Assembly: GCF_000802965.1 (NCBI RefSeq)
Contig: NZ_JSAK01000036.1
Location: forward strand, 37,154 to 101,153
Reading direction: 5' to 3'
Source: Pseudomonas fluorescens
GTDB lineage: Bacteria; Pseudomonadota; Gammaproteobacteria; Pseudomonadales; Pseudomonadaceae
DNA: 64,000 nucleotides
In this document: positions 46,182 through 54,489 of the stretch, one piece after another
Numbering within the stretch: the stretch's first letter is position 1
Layout: each line of letters opens with the position of its first letter
Notes under the pieces: model-generated
The model's input: only the letters and a program-made list of their open reading frames with translations
Database searches by the model: none
Told to the model about the DNA's origin: nothing
Position numbers and translations under genes: made by a program

Positions 46182-47072
46182 TCAAGCCGCGCGTTCTTCT
46201 CCGGGATTACGCTCGAAGTAGCGCTTGTACTCGCGACTGAATTGCGACGTGCTTTGATACCCCACCCGATGCGCCACCTGCGCCACGCCCATGCCCTCCC
46301 CCACCAACAACTGCTGCGCCCTGAGCAAACGCAAACGCTTCAGATACTGCACCGGCGACAGCAACGTACTGCGCTTGAAATGCTCGTGGAAGGTCGACGC
46401 ACTCATGTTCGCGCAACCGGCCAGGGTCTCGACATTCAAGGGTTCGGTGTAATGCGCATGCAGATGGCTAAGCGATGCCGCGATCCGGGCGAATTGACCC
46501 TGCTGCTCAACCAGTGCCCGCAACACATCGGCCTGGGGCCCGCGCAAGGCGACGAACAACAATTCACGCAATCGCGCTTGCCCCATGATCTGGCATTCCA
46601 GCGGATCGTGCAGGCAACGCAGCAGCCGTTCGACACAACCACGCATGGCATCGTCGAGCACAGCCGAGGTCATGGACTCCGGCGTTTGTGCCGGAATATG
46701 CCGTCCCGGCGCCAACCCCATCGCCATCACCAACTCGCCCAGCATCACCCGGTCGATAGCCACGGAAACACCCAACATCGGCCCGTCCGGTGCGGCAAAA
46801 GTTTCACACTCGAACGGCACAGGCAGTGCCTGAATCAGATAGTGCCCGGCGCCATATTCGAGGGTGCGTGGCCCGAGATACGCCAGTTTGCTGCCTTGGG
46901 CGATGATCACCAGGCTCGGCTCATAAATCTGTGGTCCACGGGCCACATCACAACTGGCACGTAAAACCTGTACGCCCGGCAATGCAGTCGGGACGAAACC
47001 GTCGCGGGTCGACAAAGGCTCGATCAGCGATACCAGCATGGCATTGGCATCAAGGTGACGGGTCAACAGCAT
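46182..47072 (-). CDS. AraC family transcriptional regulator
   Basis: 296 residues. N-terminal AraC_N-type ligand domain (VARGPQIYEPSLVIIAQG SKLAYLG) and C-terminal double helix-turn-helix with LAGCANMSASTFHEHFKRST and VAHRVGYQSTSQFSREYKRYF. This subgroup usually activates an adjacent dehydrogenase gene. Divergent from the zinc alcohol dehydrogenase 190 bases away, its probable target. ATG at 47072. Confidence 0.9.
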   Translation of the reverse strand: MLLTRHLDANAMLVSLIEPLSTRDGFVPTALPGVQVLRASCDVARGPQIYEPSLVIIAQGSKLAYLGPRTLEYGAGHYLIQALPVPFECETFAAPDGPMLGVSVAIDRVMLGELVMAMGLAPGRHIPAQTPESMTSAVLDDAMRGCVERLLRCLHDPLECQIMGQARLRELLFVALRGPQADVLRALVEQQGQFARIAASLSHLHAHYTEPLNVETLAGCANMSASTFHEHFKRSTLLSPVQYLKRLRLLRAQQLLVGEGMGVAQVAHRVGYQSTSQFSREYKRYFERNPGEERAA

Positions 47073-47160
47073 CGGCGTTCTTCACAAAAAAAGTTACGGA
47101 AAAAGGGACGAAAGCATCATCGCAGATCCGCCGGCCAATACGACGACTGACACCTGCATG

Positions 47161-47189
47161 CCGGAGGATTAGGCATGACACCCGGAGGA
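47161..47189. promoter_or_regulatory. Direct repeat upstream of the alcohol dehydrogenase
   Basis: CCGGAGGA occurs at 47161-47168 and again at 47182-47189, exactly 21 bases apart, inside wider similar blocks (GCATG... preceding each). Same-face direct repeats of this spacing are typical AraC-family activator sites. Confidence 0.45.
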
Positions 47190-47263
47190 ATCGCCATGGC
47201 CGGTACAGGGTCCGACGCCCAGAATGCGCCGCCTCACCTGTTAACGCTTTTGCGAGGTTCACC

Positions 47264-48316
47264 ATGTACACCGCCATCGGATACGCCACCCAGTCGGCCA
47301 CCACTCCCCTCGCCCCCGTGAAATTCGAACGTCGCAGCCCACGGCCCGACGACGTGGCCATCGATATTCTCTACTGCGGCGTCTGCCATTCCGACATCCA
47401 TCAGGCCCGTAACGAGTGGGGCATCGCCGTCTATCCGCTGATGCCCGGCCACGAAATCGTCGGAAAAGTTACCGCCGTGGGTGCGAATGTCACCCAGCAC
47501 AAAGTCGGCGATCTGGTTGGCGTCGGCTGCATGGTCGATTCCTGCCGTAGCTGCGAAGCGTGCCAGGCCAACCTCGAGCAATACTGCCTCGAAGGCCCGA
47601 CCATGACTTACGCCACCCCGAACCGCGTGGATGGCAGCAACACCATGGGCGGCTACTCCGACAGCATCGTGGTCAGCGAACACTTTGTGGTGCGCATCCC
47701 GGAAAAACTCGACCTGGCCAGCGCCGCACCGATCCTGTGTGCCGGCATCACCACCTACTCGCCGCTCAAGCACTACGGCGTCAAGGCGGGCGACAAGGTC
47801 GGGATTCTCGGCATGGGTGGCCTCGGCCATATGGGCATCAAGTTCGCCAAGGCGATGGGCGCTGAAGTGACGCTGTTCACCCGATCGGCAAGCAAGGCTG
47901 AAGAAGCTCGCCGCCAAGGTGCGGACCACGTCATCGTCTCCACCGATGCCGAACAGATGAAGGCAGCCGCGGGCCATTTCGACTTCCTGCTCGACACCAT
48001 TCCGGTGCAGCACGACCTCAATCCGTACCTCGATACGCTGCGCTTCGACGGCGTGCACATTCTGGTGGGTTTGATCGAGCCGGTGGACCCGCCGGTACAC
48101 GCTGGCAAACTGGTGATGAGCCGCCGCGTACTCGCCGGTTCGTTGATCGGTGGCATCGCCGAAACCCAGGAAGTGCTGGATTTCTGCGCCGAGCACAACA
48201 TCACCTGCGACATCGAAATGCTCGACATCCGACAGATCAACGAAGCTTACGCGCGCATGATTGCCGGTGACGTGAAGTACCGCTTCGTCATCGACATGGC
48301 CACGCTCAAGCGCTAA
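47264..48316 (+). CDS. NAD(P)-dependent zinc alcohol dehydrogenase (CAD-like)
   Basis: 350 residues. Catalytic zinc ligands in CGVCHSD and GHE, structural zinc cysteines in CRSCEACQANLEQYC, and cofactor motif GMGGLGHMG. It belongs to the cinnamyl-alcohol-dehydrogenase-like branch (YahK/AdhA type) that reduces aldehydes; the substrate is not known. GAGG five bases before the ATG. The stop overlaps the convergent IclR gene by four bases. Confidence 0.92.
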   Translation: MYTAIGYATQSATTPLAPVKFERRSPRPDDVAIDILYCGVCHSDIHQARNEWGIAVYPLMPGHEIVGKVTAVGANVTQHKVGDLVGVGCMVDSCRSCEACQANLEQYCLEGPTMTYATPNRVDGSNTMGGYSDSIVVSEHFVVRIPEKLDLASAAPILCAGITTYSPLKHYGVKAGDKVGILGMGGLGHMGIKFAKAMGAEVTLFTRSASKAEEARRQGADHVIVSTDAEQMKAAAGHFDFLLDTIPVQHDLNPYLDTLRFDGVHILVGLIEPVDPPVHAGKLVMSRRVLAGSLIGGIAETQEVLDFCAEHNITCDIEMLDIRQINEAYARMIAGDVKYRFVIDMATLKR

Positions 48317-49116
48317 ACCTTAGCGCCGAGTTCTGCCGAGAGCCGGGCTGTGACCCCTTTGATCAGGGGGATCAGCTCGGCCATTTTTTCCAGCGGCATG
48401 TACGGCACGGTGCTGGCGATGCTGATGCCAGCGACGATGCGTTTGCTGGCATCGCGAATCGGCGCTGCCACGCAGCGGATCGACGGTTCGTTGTCCTCCA
48501 GATCGAAAGCGTAACCGCCAGCGACGTACTCGATCATGCGCTGTTGGAATTGCTCCCAGGATTGTTCCGGGTGCTGCGGCCAAAACAGGTTTTTCCCACC
48601 CGCTGGCAGGCTGACTTCGTACAGCCGTTGCCATTCTTGCGGCGTGTCATCGAGCATCAGCGCCTTGCCGATCCCGGTACGCGCCAACGGCATGCGATGG
48701 CCGACCCGCGAACGCATTTCCGGGCCATTGCGCCCCGGATTCTTGTGCAGGTACAGCACCTCGTCGCCTTCACGGATCGCCAGATGAATGGTGTCGCCGG
48801 TCAACGCCGACAACTCATCCAGGTACGGCCCGGCCAGGGTCACCAACGGCAATTCCTCGCGCGCCTGAAATCCCAACTCGATCAGCTTCGGCCCCAACAG
48901 ATAACCGACTTGCGGCACCACCCGCAGATAACGCTCGTCCACCAGGCAACTGGCCAGGCGATGGGTGGTGCTGCGCGTGGTGCCGATCAACCGGGCGATT
49001 TCCTTGAGATCGCGGGCACCGCTGGCCACAGCCTGAACCACACCCAAACCGCGAAGCAGAGTCTGAGTACCGGTCGGTGCGGCGTCCTTGGCGTTTTTTG
49101 GGGCATCTTCCTGCAT
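48313..49116 (-). CDS. IclR family transcriptional regulator (putative dgo regulator)
   Basis: 267 residues. N-terminal winged helix (about 18-80; LKEIARLIGTTRSTTHRLAS) and C-terminal IclR effector domain (LSALTGDTIHLAIREGDEV, RSRVGHRMPLARTGIGKAL, SIRCVAAPIRD). It lies 60 bases downstream of the frameshifted galactonate transporter gene in the same direction, so it may be the last gene of the dgo operon and its regulator, though other Pseudomonas use GntR-type dgo regulators. Function of the ligand is inferred from context. Confidence 0.88.
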   Translation of the reverse strand: MQEDAPKNAKDAAPTGTQTLLRGLGVVQAVASGARDLKEIARLIGTTRSTTHRLASCLVDERYLRVVPQVGYLLGPKLIELGFQAREELPLVTLAGPYLDELSALTGDTIHLAIREGDEVLYLHKNPGRNGPEMRSRVGHRMPLARTGIGKALMLDDTPQEWQRLYEVSLPAGGKNLFWPQHPEQSWEQFQQRMIEYVAGGYAFDLEDNEPSIRCVAAPIRDASKRIVAGISIASTVPYMPLEKMAELIPLIKGVTARLSAELGAKV

Positions 49117-49176
49117 ATCCAGCCTTTACCGTTGAGCGAGTGAACGGGCGGCATTATGGTCGCCCGCGTGCCACGA

Positions 49177-50485
49177 CTACAACTTGATACGCTCGACCTT
49201 GCCGACCAGCAAGATGTAGGAAAGAGCACCAATCAACGCCAGAACCGAGATGTAGGTAATTGCCGGGGCAAACGAATCACCGCTGGCGAGGAAACCGATG
49301 ACGATGGGCGTGGCGATGGCCGACAGGTTGCCGATGAATGAACACGCCACCGGTCAATCCCAGCAACCGCGCCGGTGCGAGGGTGGAAACCAGCGACCAG
49401 GTGATCGAAGCCAGGCCGTTACCGAAGAACGCCAACGCGAGGAAGGCAATCACCAGCGGCGTTGACTCGACGAAGTTGGCGCCGATGATCGAAGTGGAAA
49501 TCAGCAAGCCGCTGATGATTGGCAACTTGCGGGCGAACCCTACGCTGTAGCCGCGACGGATCAGGAAGTCCGAGAAGAACCCGGAACACAGCACACCGAC
49601 GAACGCCGCGAGAAATGGCAGCGACGCCAGCAGGCCGGACTTGATGAAGTCCATGCCGCGATATTTCACCAGATAGGTCGGGAACCACGTCAGGAAAAAC
49701 CACAGCGTCGAGTTGAGGCAGAACTGGCCGAGGTAGATGCCCCAGAGTTTGCGCTTGGTCAGGACAATCCCCAGATCGGTCCAGCTGAATTTAGCTTTGA
49801 CCTTGGCTTGTTCGGCCTGGATATCCACCAGCCCGCCGCCCTCGCGGATCAAATCAATTTCTGCGTCATTGGCGCCTTTGAAATCACGCGGTTCGCGATA
49901 CACCGCGTACCAGATCACCGCCCAGAGAATACCCACCGCGCCGGTTGCGACGAACACCATGTGCCAGCCGAATTCGTGCTGAAGCCAGGCCAACACCGGC
50001 GTCAGGAACGCCAGGCCGACGAATTGCCCCGATGTGTAGAAACCGATGGCCGTGGCGCGCTCGCGTTCCGGGAACCAGGTGGTGACCACGCGGCTGTTGA
50101 TCGGATACGCCGGTGCTTCCAGGGCACCAACCGCCATACGCAGGACGAACAGCGCAATGAAGCTGCCGGCGAAGCCAAGCATCACCGTGGCAATCGACCA
50201 CAGCAGCAGCGCAACGGTGTAGAGGATACGCGGTGGCACCCGGTCCACCAGCCAGCCGCCGGGGATCTGCATGGCGGCATAGGTCCAGCCGAACGCGGAG
50301 AAAATCAGGCCGACGTGGATCGGGTCGATGCCCAGGTCGCTGGTCAGTGCCGGCGCGGCAATCGACAGGTTGCTGCGGTCCAGGTAGTTGATCACCACGG
50401 TGATGAACAGCAGCACCATGATGAAAAAACGCTTGCGGCTGGGCGCCGCCAACGACGCCTGCCCGGTGAGGGTTTGCGGTTGCAT
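49177..50485 (-). pseudogene. dgoT: MFS D-galactonate transporter with 3' frameshift
   Basis: 436-codon MFS gene of the anion:cation symporter (galactonate/glucarate) group: NYLDRSNLSIAAPAL, GWTYAAMQIPGGWLVDRV, NSRVVTTWFPERERATAIG. Near the end, after LGLTGGVF, two bases are missing at about 49339; the frame then reads IHRQPVGHRHAHRH and stops at 49277. Restoring frame gives FIGNLSAIATPIVIGFLASG and ...GKVERIKL, ending at 49177. About 55 C-terminal residues (last two helices) are lost. Start ATG with GAGG. Could be a sequencing error rather than decay. Confidence 0.82.
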
Positions 50486-50538
50486 GGGGAGTGCCTCTTT
50501 TTATGTTTATTGAGGTCGTTCTTAGACTGGCGCTATCC

Positions 50539-50632
50539 CTGTAGGAGCCGGCTTGCTGGCGATGGCGGAGTGTCAGGCAACATCAATGCTGGATGATGCG
50601 CCGCTATCGCCAGCAAGCCGGCTCCTACAAGG
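50539..50632. repeat. REP pair inside the dgo operon
   Basis: CTGTAGGAGCCGGCTTGCTG and inverse CAGCAAGCCGGCTCCTACA flank a loop between dgoD and the transporter gene. It may form a hairpin that lowers transporter expression relative to the enzymes. Confidence 0.85.
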
Positions 50633-50656
50633 ATATTGCGGTGTGTCAGGTGGCAC

Positions 50657-51805
50657 TCACCACTCGGCAAAGCTGCCATCGGCATGACGCCAGATCGGGT
50701 TGCGCCAGCGGTGGCCGACGGCGGCGCGTTCGATCACGTATTCCTCGTTGATCTCGATCCCTAGGCCCGGGCCGTTCGGGATTTTCACGAAGCCTTTGTC
50801 GTAGTCGAACACCCGTGGATCCTTGACGTAATCCAGCAGGTCGTTGCTCTCGTTGTAATGGATACCCAGGCTCTGCTCCTGGATGAACGCGTTGTAGCAA
50901 ACCGCGTCCAGTTGCAGGCACGCCGCCAGCGCGATCGGGCCCAGCGGGCAATGCAGCGCCAGCGCCACGTCGTAGGCTTCGGCCATGTTGGCGATCTTGC
51001 GGGTTTCGGTGATGCCGCCAGCGTGGGACGCATCTGGCTGGATGATGTCGACGTAGCCTTCGCTGAGCACACGCTTGAAATCCCAGCGCGAGAACAGCCG
51101 CTCACCAAGGGCGATCGGCGTGCTGGTCAGCGGTGCCAGTTCTTTCAGCGCTTCGTAGTTTTCGCTGAGCACCGGCTCTTCGATGAACATCAGTTTGTAC
51201 GGGTCGAGTTCCTTCATCAGCACCTTGGCCATTGGCTTGTGCACTCGGCCATGGAAGTCGACACCGATGCCAACGTTCGGGCCGACCGCGTCCCGCACGG
51301 CGGCGACGTTGGCCAGGGCCAGGTCGACTTTTTCAAAGCTGTCGAGGAATTGCAGCTCTTCGGTGCCGTTCATTTTCACTGCAGTGAAACCACGGCTGAC
51401 CGCTTCTTTCGCTGCCCGCGCGGTGTCCGCCGGACGGTCGCCGCCAATCCACGAATACACGCGAATCTTGTCGCGCACCTGACCACCGAGCAAGTCGCTG
51501 ACCGACACACCGAGCGCCTTGCCCTTGATGTCCCACAACGCCTGGTCGATACCGGCCAGGGCGCTCATGTGGATTGCGCCGCCACGGTAGAAGCCGCCGC
51601 GGTACAACACGGTCCAGATGTCTTCGATGTTGCGTGGGTCTTTGCCGATCAGGTAGTCGGACAATTCCTCAACGGCAGCAGCAACGGTGTGGGCACGACC
51701 TTCGACCACGGGCTCGCCCCAACCGGTGACGCCATCGTCGGTTTCGACCTTGAGGAAGCACCAGCGCGGCGGAACGATGAAGGTGGTCAGTTTGGTGATT
51801 TTCAT
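50657..51805 (-). CDS. dgoD: D-galactonate dehydratase
   Basis: 382 residues, enolase-superfamily mandelate-racemase-like. Converts D-galactonate to 2-dehydro-3-deoxygalactonate. N-terminal capping domain (MKITKLTTFIVPPRWCFLKV) and barrel residues GIGVDFHGRV, MFIEEPV, IALGER and the catalytic His/Asp motifs DIIQPDASHAGG and ALHCPLGPIALAAC. Family length. Third gene of the dgoK-A-D-T operon. Confidence 0.95.
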   Translation of the reverse strand: MKITKLTTFIVPPRWCFLKVETDDGVTGWGEPVVEGRAHTVAAAVEELSDYLIGKDPRNIEDIWTVLYRGGFYRGGAIHMSALAGIDQALWDIKGKALGVSVSDLLGGQVRDKIRVYSWIGGDRPADTARAAKEAVSRGFTAVKMNGTEELQFLDSFEKVDLALANVAAVRDAVGPNVGIGVDFHGRVHKPMAKVLMKELDPYKLMFIEEPVLSENYEALKELAPLTSTPIALGERLFSRWDFKRVLSEGYVDIIQPDASHAGGITETRKIANMAEAYDVALALHCPLGPIALAACLQLDAVCYNAFIQEQSLGIHYNESNDLLDYVKDPRVFDYDKGFVKIPNGPGLGIEINEEYVIERAAVGHRWRNPIWRHADGSFAEW

Positions 51806-51853
51806 CTGATTGTCTCTCTTGTTAGATGCAGCGCTCGCAGCGCCAAAAAAGTC

Positions 51854-52474
51854 TTAGCGAAGGGATTTCCAGGCAGCGACATAGGCCTTGGCATTGGCCG
51901 CCACTTGCTCCGGGGTCATGCCCGGTTTGAACAGACCGGAACCAAGGCCGAAACCTTTGACGCCGGCGTCGATAAACACCTGCATGTTGTCCGGAGTGAT
52001 CCCGCCGACCGGCGCCAGAATCGTTCCCGCCGGCAGCACCGCGAGCCAGGCTTTGACGACCGCCGGCCCCATCTGCTCCGCCGGGAACATCTTCAGCACA
52101 TCCGCGCCTTCGGCCAGTGCCGCGAAGGCCTCGGTCGGCGTAGCGACACCCGGCGACAGGAACAGGCCGGCAGCCTTCGCCGCTCGTAGCACCTTGGGAT
52201 CGCTGTGGGGCATGACGATCACCTGACCACCCGCGGCTTTCACCTGTTCCACCTGCTCCGGCGTCAGCACCGTGCCCGCGCCGATCAGGCAATCGGCGGG
52301 CAAGCTACTGCGCAGGATGCGGATACTTTCGTACGGCTCAGGGGAATTGAGCGGCACTTCGATGACGCGAAATCCGGCGGCGTACAGGACTTCTCCGATA
52401 GCCGCTGCTTCTTGTGGACGCAGGCCGCGCAGGATCGCGATCAGACCGTTTTGCGCCAGTGCTTGTTTAAGCAT
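51854..52474 (-). CDS. dgoA: 2-dehydro-3-deoxy-6-phosphogalactonate aldolase
   Basis: 206 residues, KDPG/KDPGal aldolase fold. Splits 2-dehydro-3-deoxy-6-phosphogalactonate to pyruvate and glyceraldehyde-3-phosphate. The Schiff-base Lys is in DVLKMFPAE; the Glu of VIEVPLNSP and GAGTVLT are also present. 19 bases after dgoK and 48 before dgoD. Homologous to eda, but the operon specifies galactonate. Confidence 0.94.
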   Translation of the reverse strand: MLKQALAQNGLIAILRGLRPQEAAAIGEVLYAAGFRVIEVPLNSPEPYESIRILRSSLPADCLIGAGTVLTPEQVEQVKAAGGQVIVMPHSDPKVLRAAKAAGLFLSPGVATPTEAFAALAEGADVLKMFPAEQMGPAVVKAWLAVLPAGTILAPVGGITPDNMQVFIDAGVKGFGLGSGLFKPGMTPEQVAANAKAYVAAWKSLR

Positions 52475-52493
52475 GTCAGGACTCCAGTCAGGT

Positions 52494-53486
52494 TTAACGG
52501 GATGGATTGGGCGTGACCAGGCCGGCGGCTTGCGCCAGTTGCCACAACCCGCGTTCGGTGGCTTGCTCGGCCAGGGTCACCCGGGCAAATCCGCAGGCAT
52601 CGAGGGCGCGGCTATAACGCGTACAGAGTTGGGTGTTGCCGATCAGGATGATTGACGGCAGATGCACGCTGTTGCGTCGACGGCGCTGGACGCTGGCCAA
52701 TGCCGACAATTCGTGGCCGATCATCAGCCCGGATAGATAATCCGGTTGCGCGGTGGCGCTCAGTTCACCGGTAAGCCCCAGGCTGCGGGCGCTGAATAAG
52801 GTCGACAGCACGCCGATTTCACCGTCCGCCGACAAGGCCACTTGCACGCCGCGATCGAAGGCTTCGCTATCGAACGATCCGCCGCGCTGCTGGGTACGCC
52901 CCAGAATGCTGTGTTCGCTGAGCACCGCAAAGACTTCGCCGGTCATGAAGGTGTCGAAATGGACGATGCAGCCATCGGTGACTTCCACCCATTTCGAATG
53001 GCTGCCCGGCAGGCCAATCAGCACGTCAGCGCCCGCCTCGCTCGACAGGTTTTGCAGCACGCCGAGTACCTGGGTTTCTTCGCCGCGCATCACGTTCGGC
53101 AGGCGCGAGCGTTGAATCACGCCCGGCACGATGTGCACATCAACACCACGAAGACTGCGTACGGTTTGTAGGGATTTTCCGAGATTGGCGACATTCGCCG
53201 GCGTATCGCAGTAGGCCGCTTCGCGCCAGCCCTGGGCGCTGCCAACCATGCCGCAGGCAATCACCGGCAAGTTTGGTTGTTCGTCGAGCCAGTCACCGCA
53301 AGCCTCGTCGAAGGCCAGTTCAAAACCGTCGGCGCATTCCCGCCCGGCGATGATTCGCGGCGCCTTGGGCAGCTGCATGATCCCCGACGACAGCGAACGC
53401 TGTTCGAGCACCTGGCCACCCGCGGCAAGTTTGTAAGCACGTAGTGAGGTTGTCCCCCAATCCAGCGCGATCAATTGCGCCCGCAT
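52494..53486 (-). CDS. dgoK: 2-dehydro-3-deoxygalactonokinase
   Basis: 330 residues. Phosphorylates 2-dehydro-3-deoxygalactonate with ATP. N-terminal LIALDWGTTSLRAYKL, GMVGSAQGWREA and LIGLPGSHSKWVEV are family motifs. First gene of the operon; ATG 53486 with AGGTG upstream. The frame continues upstream without homology, into the AT-rich operator region. Confidence 0.94.
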   Translation of the reverse strand: MRAQLIALDWGTTSLRAYKLAAGGQVLEQRSLSSGIMQLPKAPRIIAGRECADGFELAFDEACGDWLDEQPNLPVIACGMVGSAQGWREAAYCDTPANVANLGKSLQTVRSLRGVDVHIVPGVIQRSRLPNVMRGEETQVLGVLQNLSSEAGADVLIGLPGSHSKWVEVTDGCIVHFDTFMTGEVFAVLSEHSILGRTQQRGGSFDSEAFDRGVQVALSADGEIGVLSTLFSARSLGLTGELSATAQPDYLSGLMIGHELSALASVQRRRRNSVHLPSIILIGNTQLCTRYSRALDACGFARVTLAEQATERGLWQLAQAAGLVTPNPSR

Positions 53487-53546
53487 CGCTTCACCTGTTC
53501 TGTTTTTTGGCAGTGAGTGAGCGGGACTATAAACCCAGATACTGGA

Positions 53547-53587
53547 AAATCTCAATATATAAATATCACTCCCATATATTGGGATTT
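53547..53587. promoter_or_regulatory. Inverted repeat upstream of dgoK (candidate operator)
   Basis: AAATCTCAATATAT (53547-53560) and ATATATTGGGATTT (53574-53587) pair in 13 of 14 positions with a 13-base spacer, in a strongly AT-rich stretch 61 bases before dgoK. A good candidate for the dgo regulator site. Confidence 0.6.
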
Positions 53588-53600
53588 GTTTGTGAGCATA

Positions 53601-53677
53601 AAAAAAGATCGCAGCCTTCGGCAGCTCCTACATTGGAATGCGTTTCCTGTAGGAGCTGCCGAAGGCTGCGATCTTTT
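53601..53677. repeat. Long hairpin repeat, AAAAGATCGCAGCC type
   Basis: AAAAGATCGCAGCCTTCGGC with CTCCTAC and the inverse GTAGGAGCTGCCGAAGGCTG CGATCTTTT. Located between the GNAT gene end and the dgo operator; reading leftward from the GNAT gene it may terminate transcription. Confidence 0.82.
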
Positions 53678-53685
53678 AAGGGCGA

Positions 53686-54174
53686 TCAATTACCCGAAGC
53701 AAAATCCCGCAGCACGGCCCCATCCATGCGGTACCGAACCCACTCTTCCTGCGGCTGCGCGCCCAGAGATTTGTAGAAATCAATGGCCGGCGTGTTCCAC
53801 TCCAGCACGCTCCACTCAAACCGCCCGCAATCATTGGCGCAGGCGATTTTCGCCAGGTGCCGCAGCAGGGTTTTACCCGCACCGCCGCCGCGTTGTTCCG
53901 GGGTGATGTAGAGGTCTTCGAGGTACAGGCAGTTGCTGCCCAGCCACGTCGAATAGCTGAAGAAGAAAACCGCAAATCCGATCGGCAAGCCATCGCGCAG
54001 GCAGATCAGGCCGTGGGCGGTCGCGCCTTCGCTGAACAGGCTGCGCTCGATGTCGGCGACGCTGGCGATGACTTCATGGCGAGCACGTTCGTAGTCGGCC
54101 AGCTCCGTGATGAACGCGAGAATTTGCGGGGCATCACTGGGGGTCGCCGGGCGGATTTCGATCGTCATGGACAT
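53686..54174 (-). CDS. GNAT family N-acetyltransferase
   Basis: 162 residues from ATG 54174, or 160 from ATG 54168, which has better-spaced AAGG. Full GNAT fold: IRPATPSDAPQILAFI, LYLEDLYITPEQRGGGAGKT acetyl-CoA loop, and WNTPAIDFYKSLGAQ. Resembles diamine/spermidine acetyltransferases (SAT type) by the ELADYERARHEV N-terminal helix, but the substrate is not established. Precedes a hairpin terminator. Confidence 0.85.
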   Translation of the reverse strand: MSMTIEIRPATPSDAPQILAFITELADYERARHEVIASVADIERSLFSEGATAHGLICLRDGLPIGFAVFFFSYSTWLGSNCLYLEDLYITPEQRGGGAGKTLLRHLAKIACANDCGRFEWSVLEWNTPAIDFYKSLGAQPQEEWVRYRMDGAVLRDFASGN

Positions 54175-54219
54175 GCCTTGTCAAAAGTTGAAAACGCCAT
54201 ACTAAGTCGCCACGAGAAT

Positions 54220-54352
54220 TGTGGCGAGGGAGCTTGCTCCCGCTGGGTTGCGCAGCAGCCCCAAAAACAGGCGGCGCGATTTTCCACGTAATGGGTCGGT
54301 CATGACTGGGACTGCTGCGCAGTCCAGCGGGAGCAGCTCCCTCGCCACAGAA
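54220..54352. repeat. REP pair, GTGGCGAGGGAGCTTGCTCCCGC type
   Basis: GTGGCGAGGGAGCTTGCTCC and inverse AGCGGGAGCAGCTCCCTCGC (one base shorter) flank a long loop between the divergent GNAT and MFS genes. Confidence 0.82.
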
Positions 54353-54489
54353 AAACCTTTCAACTGCGGGAATTATTGCGCCTTACTCCGGCCGGCGCTA
54401 ACCCTGGCATCGCGAACCTCGGACCTAACATAGTCGCCTTGCGTGATAGATAGATGACTTGGGTATCTATCGGGTCAAGGAACCGCGTC

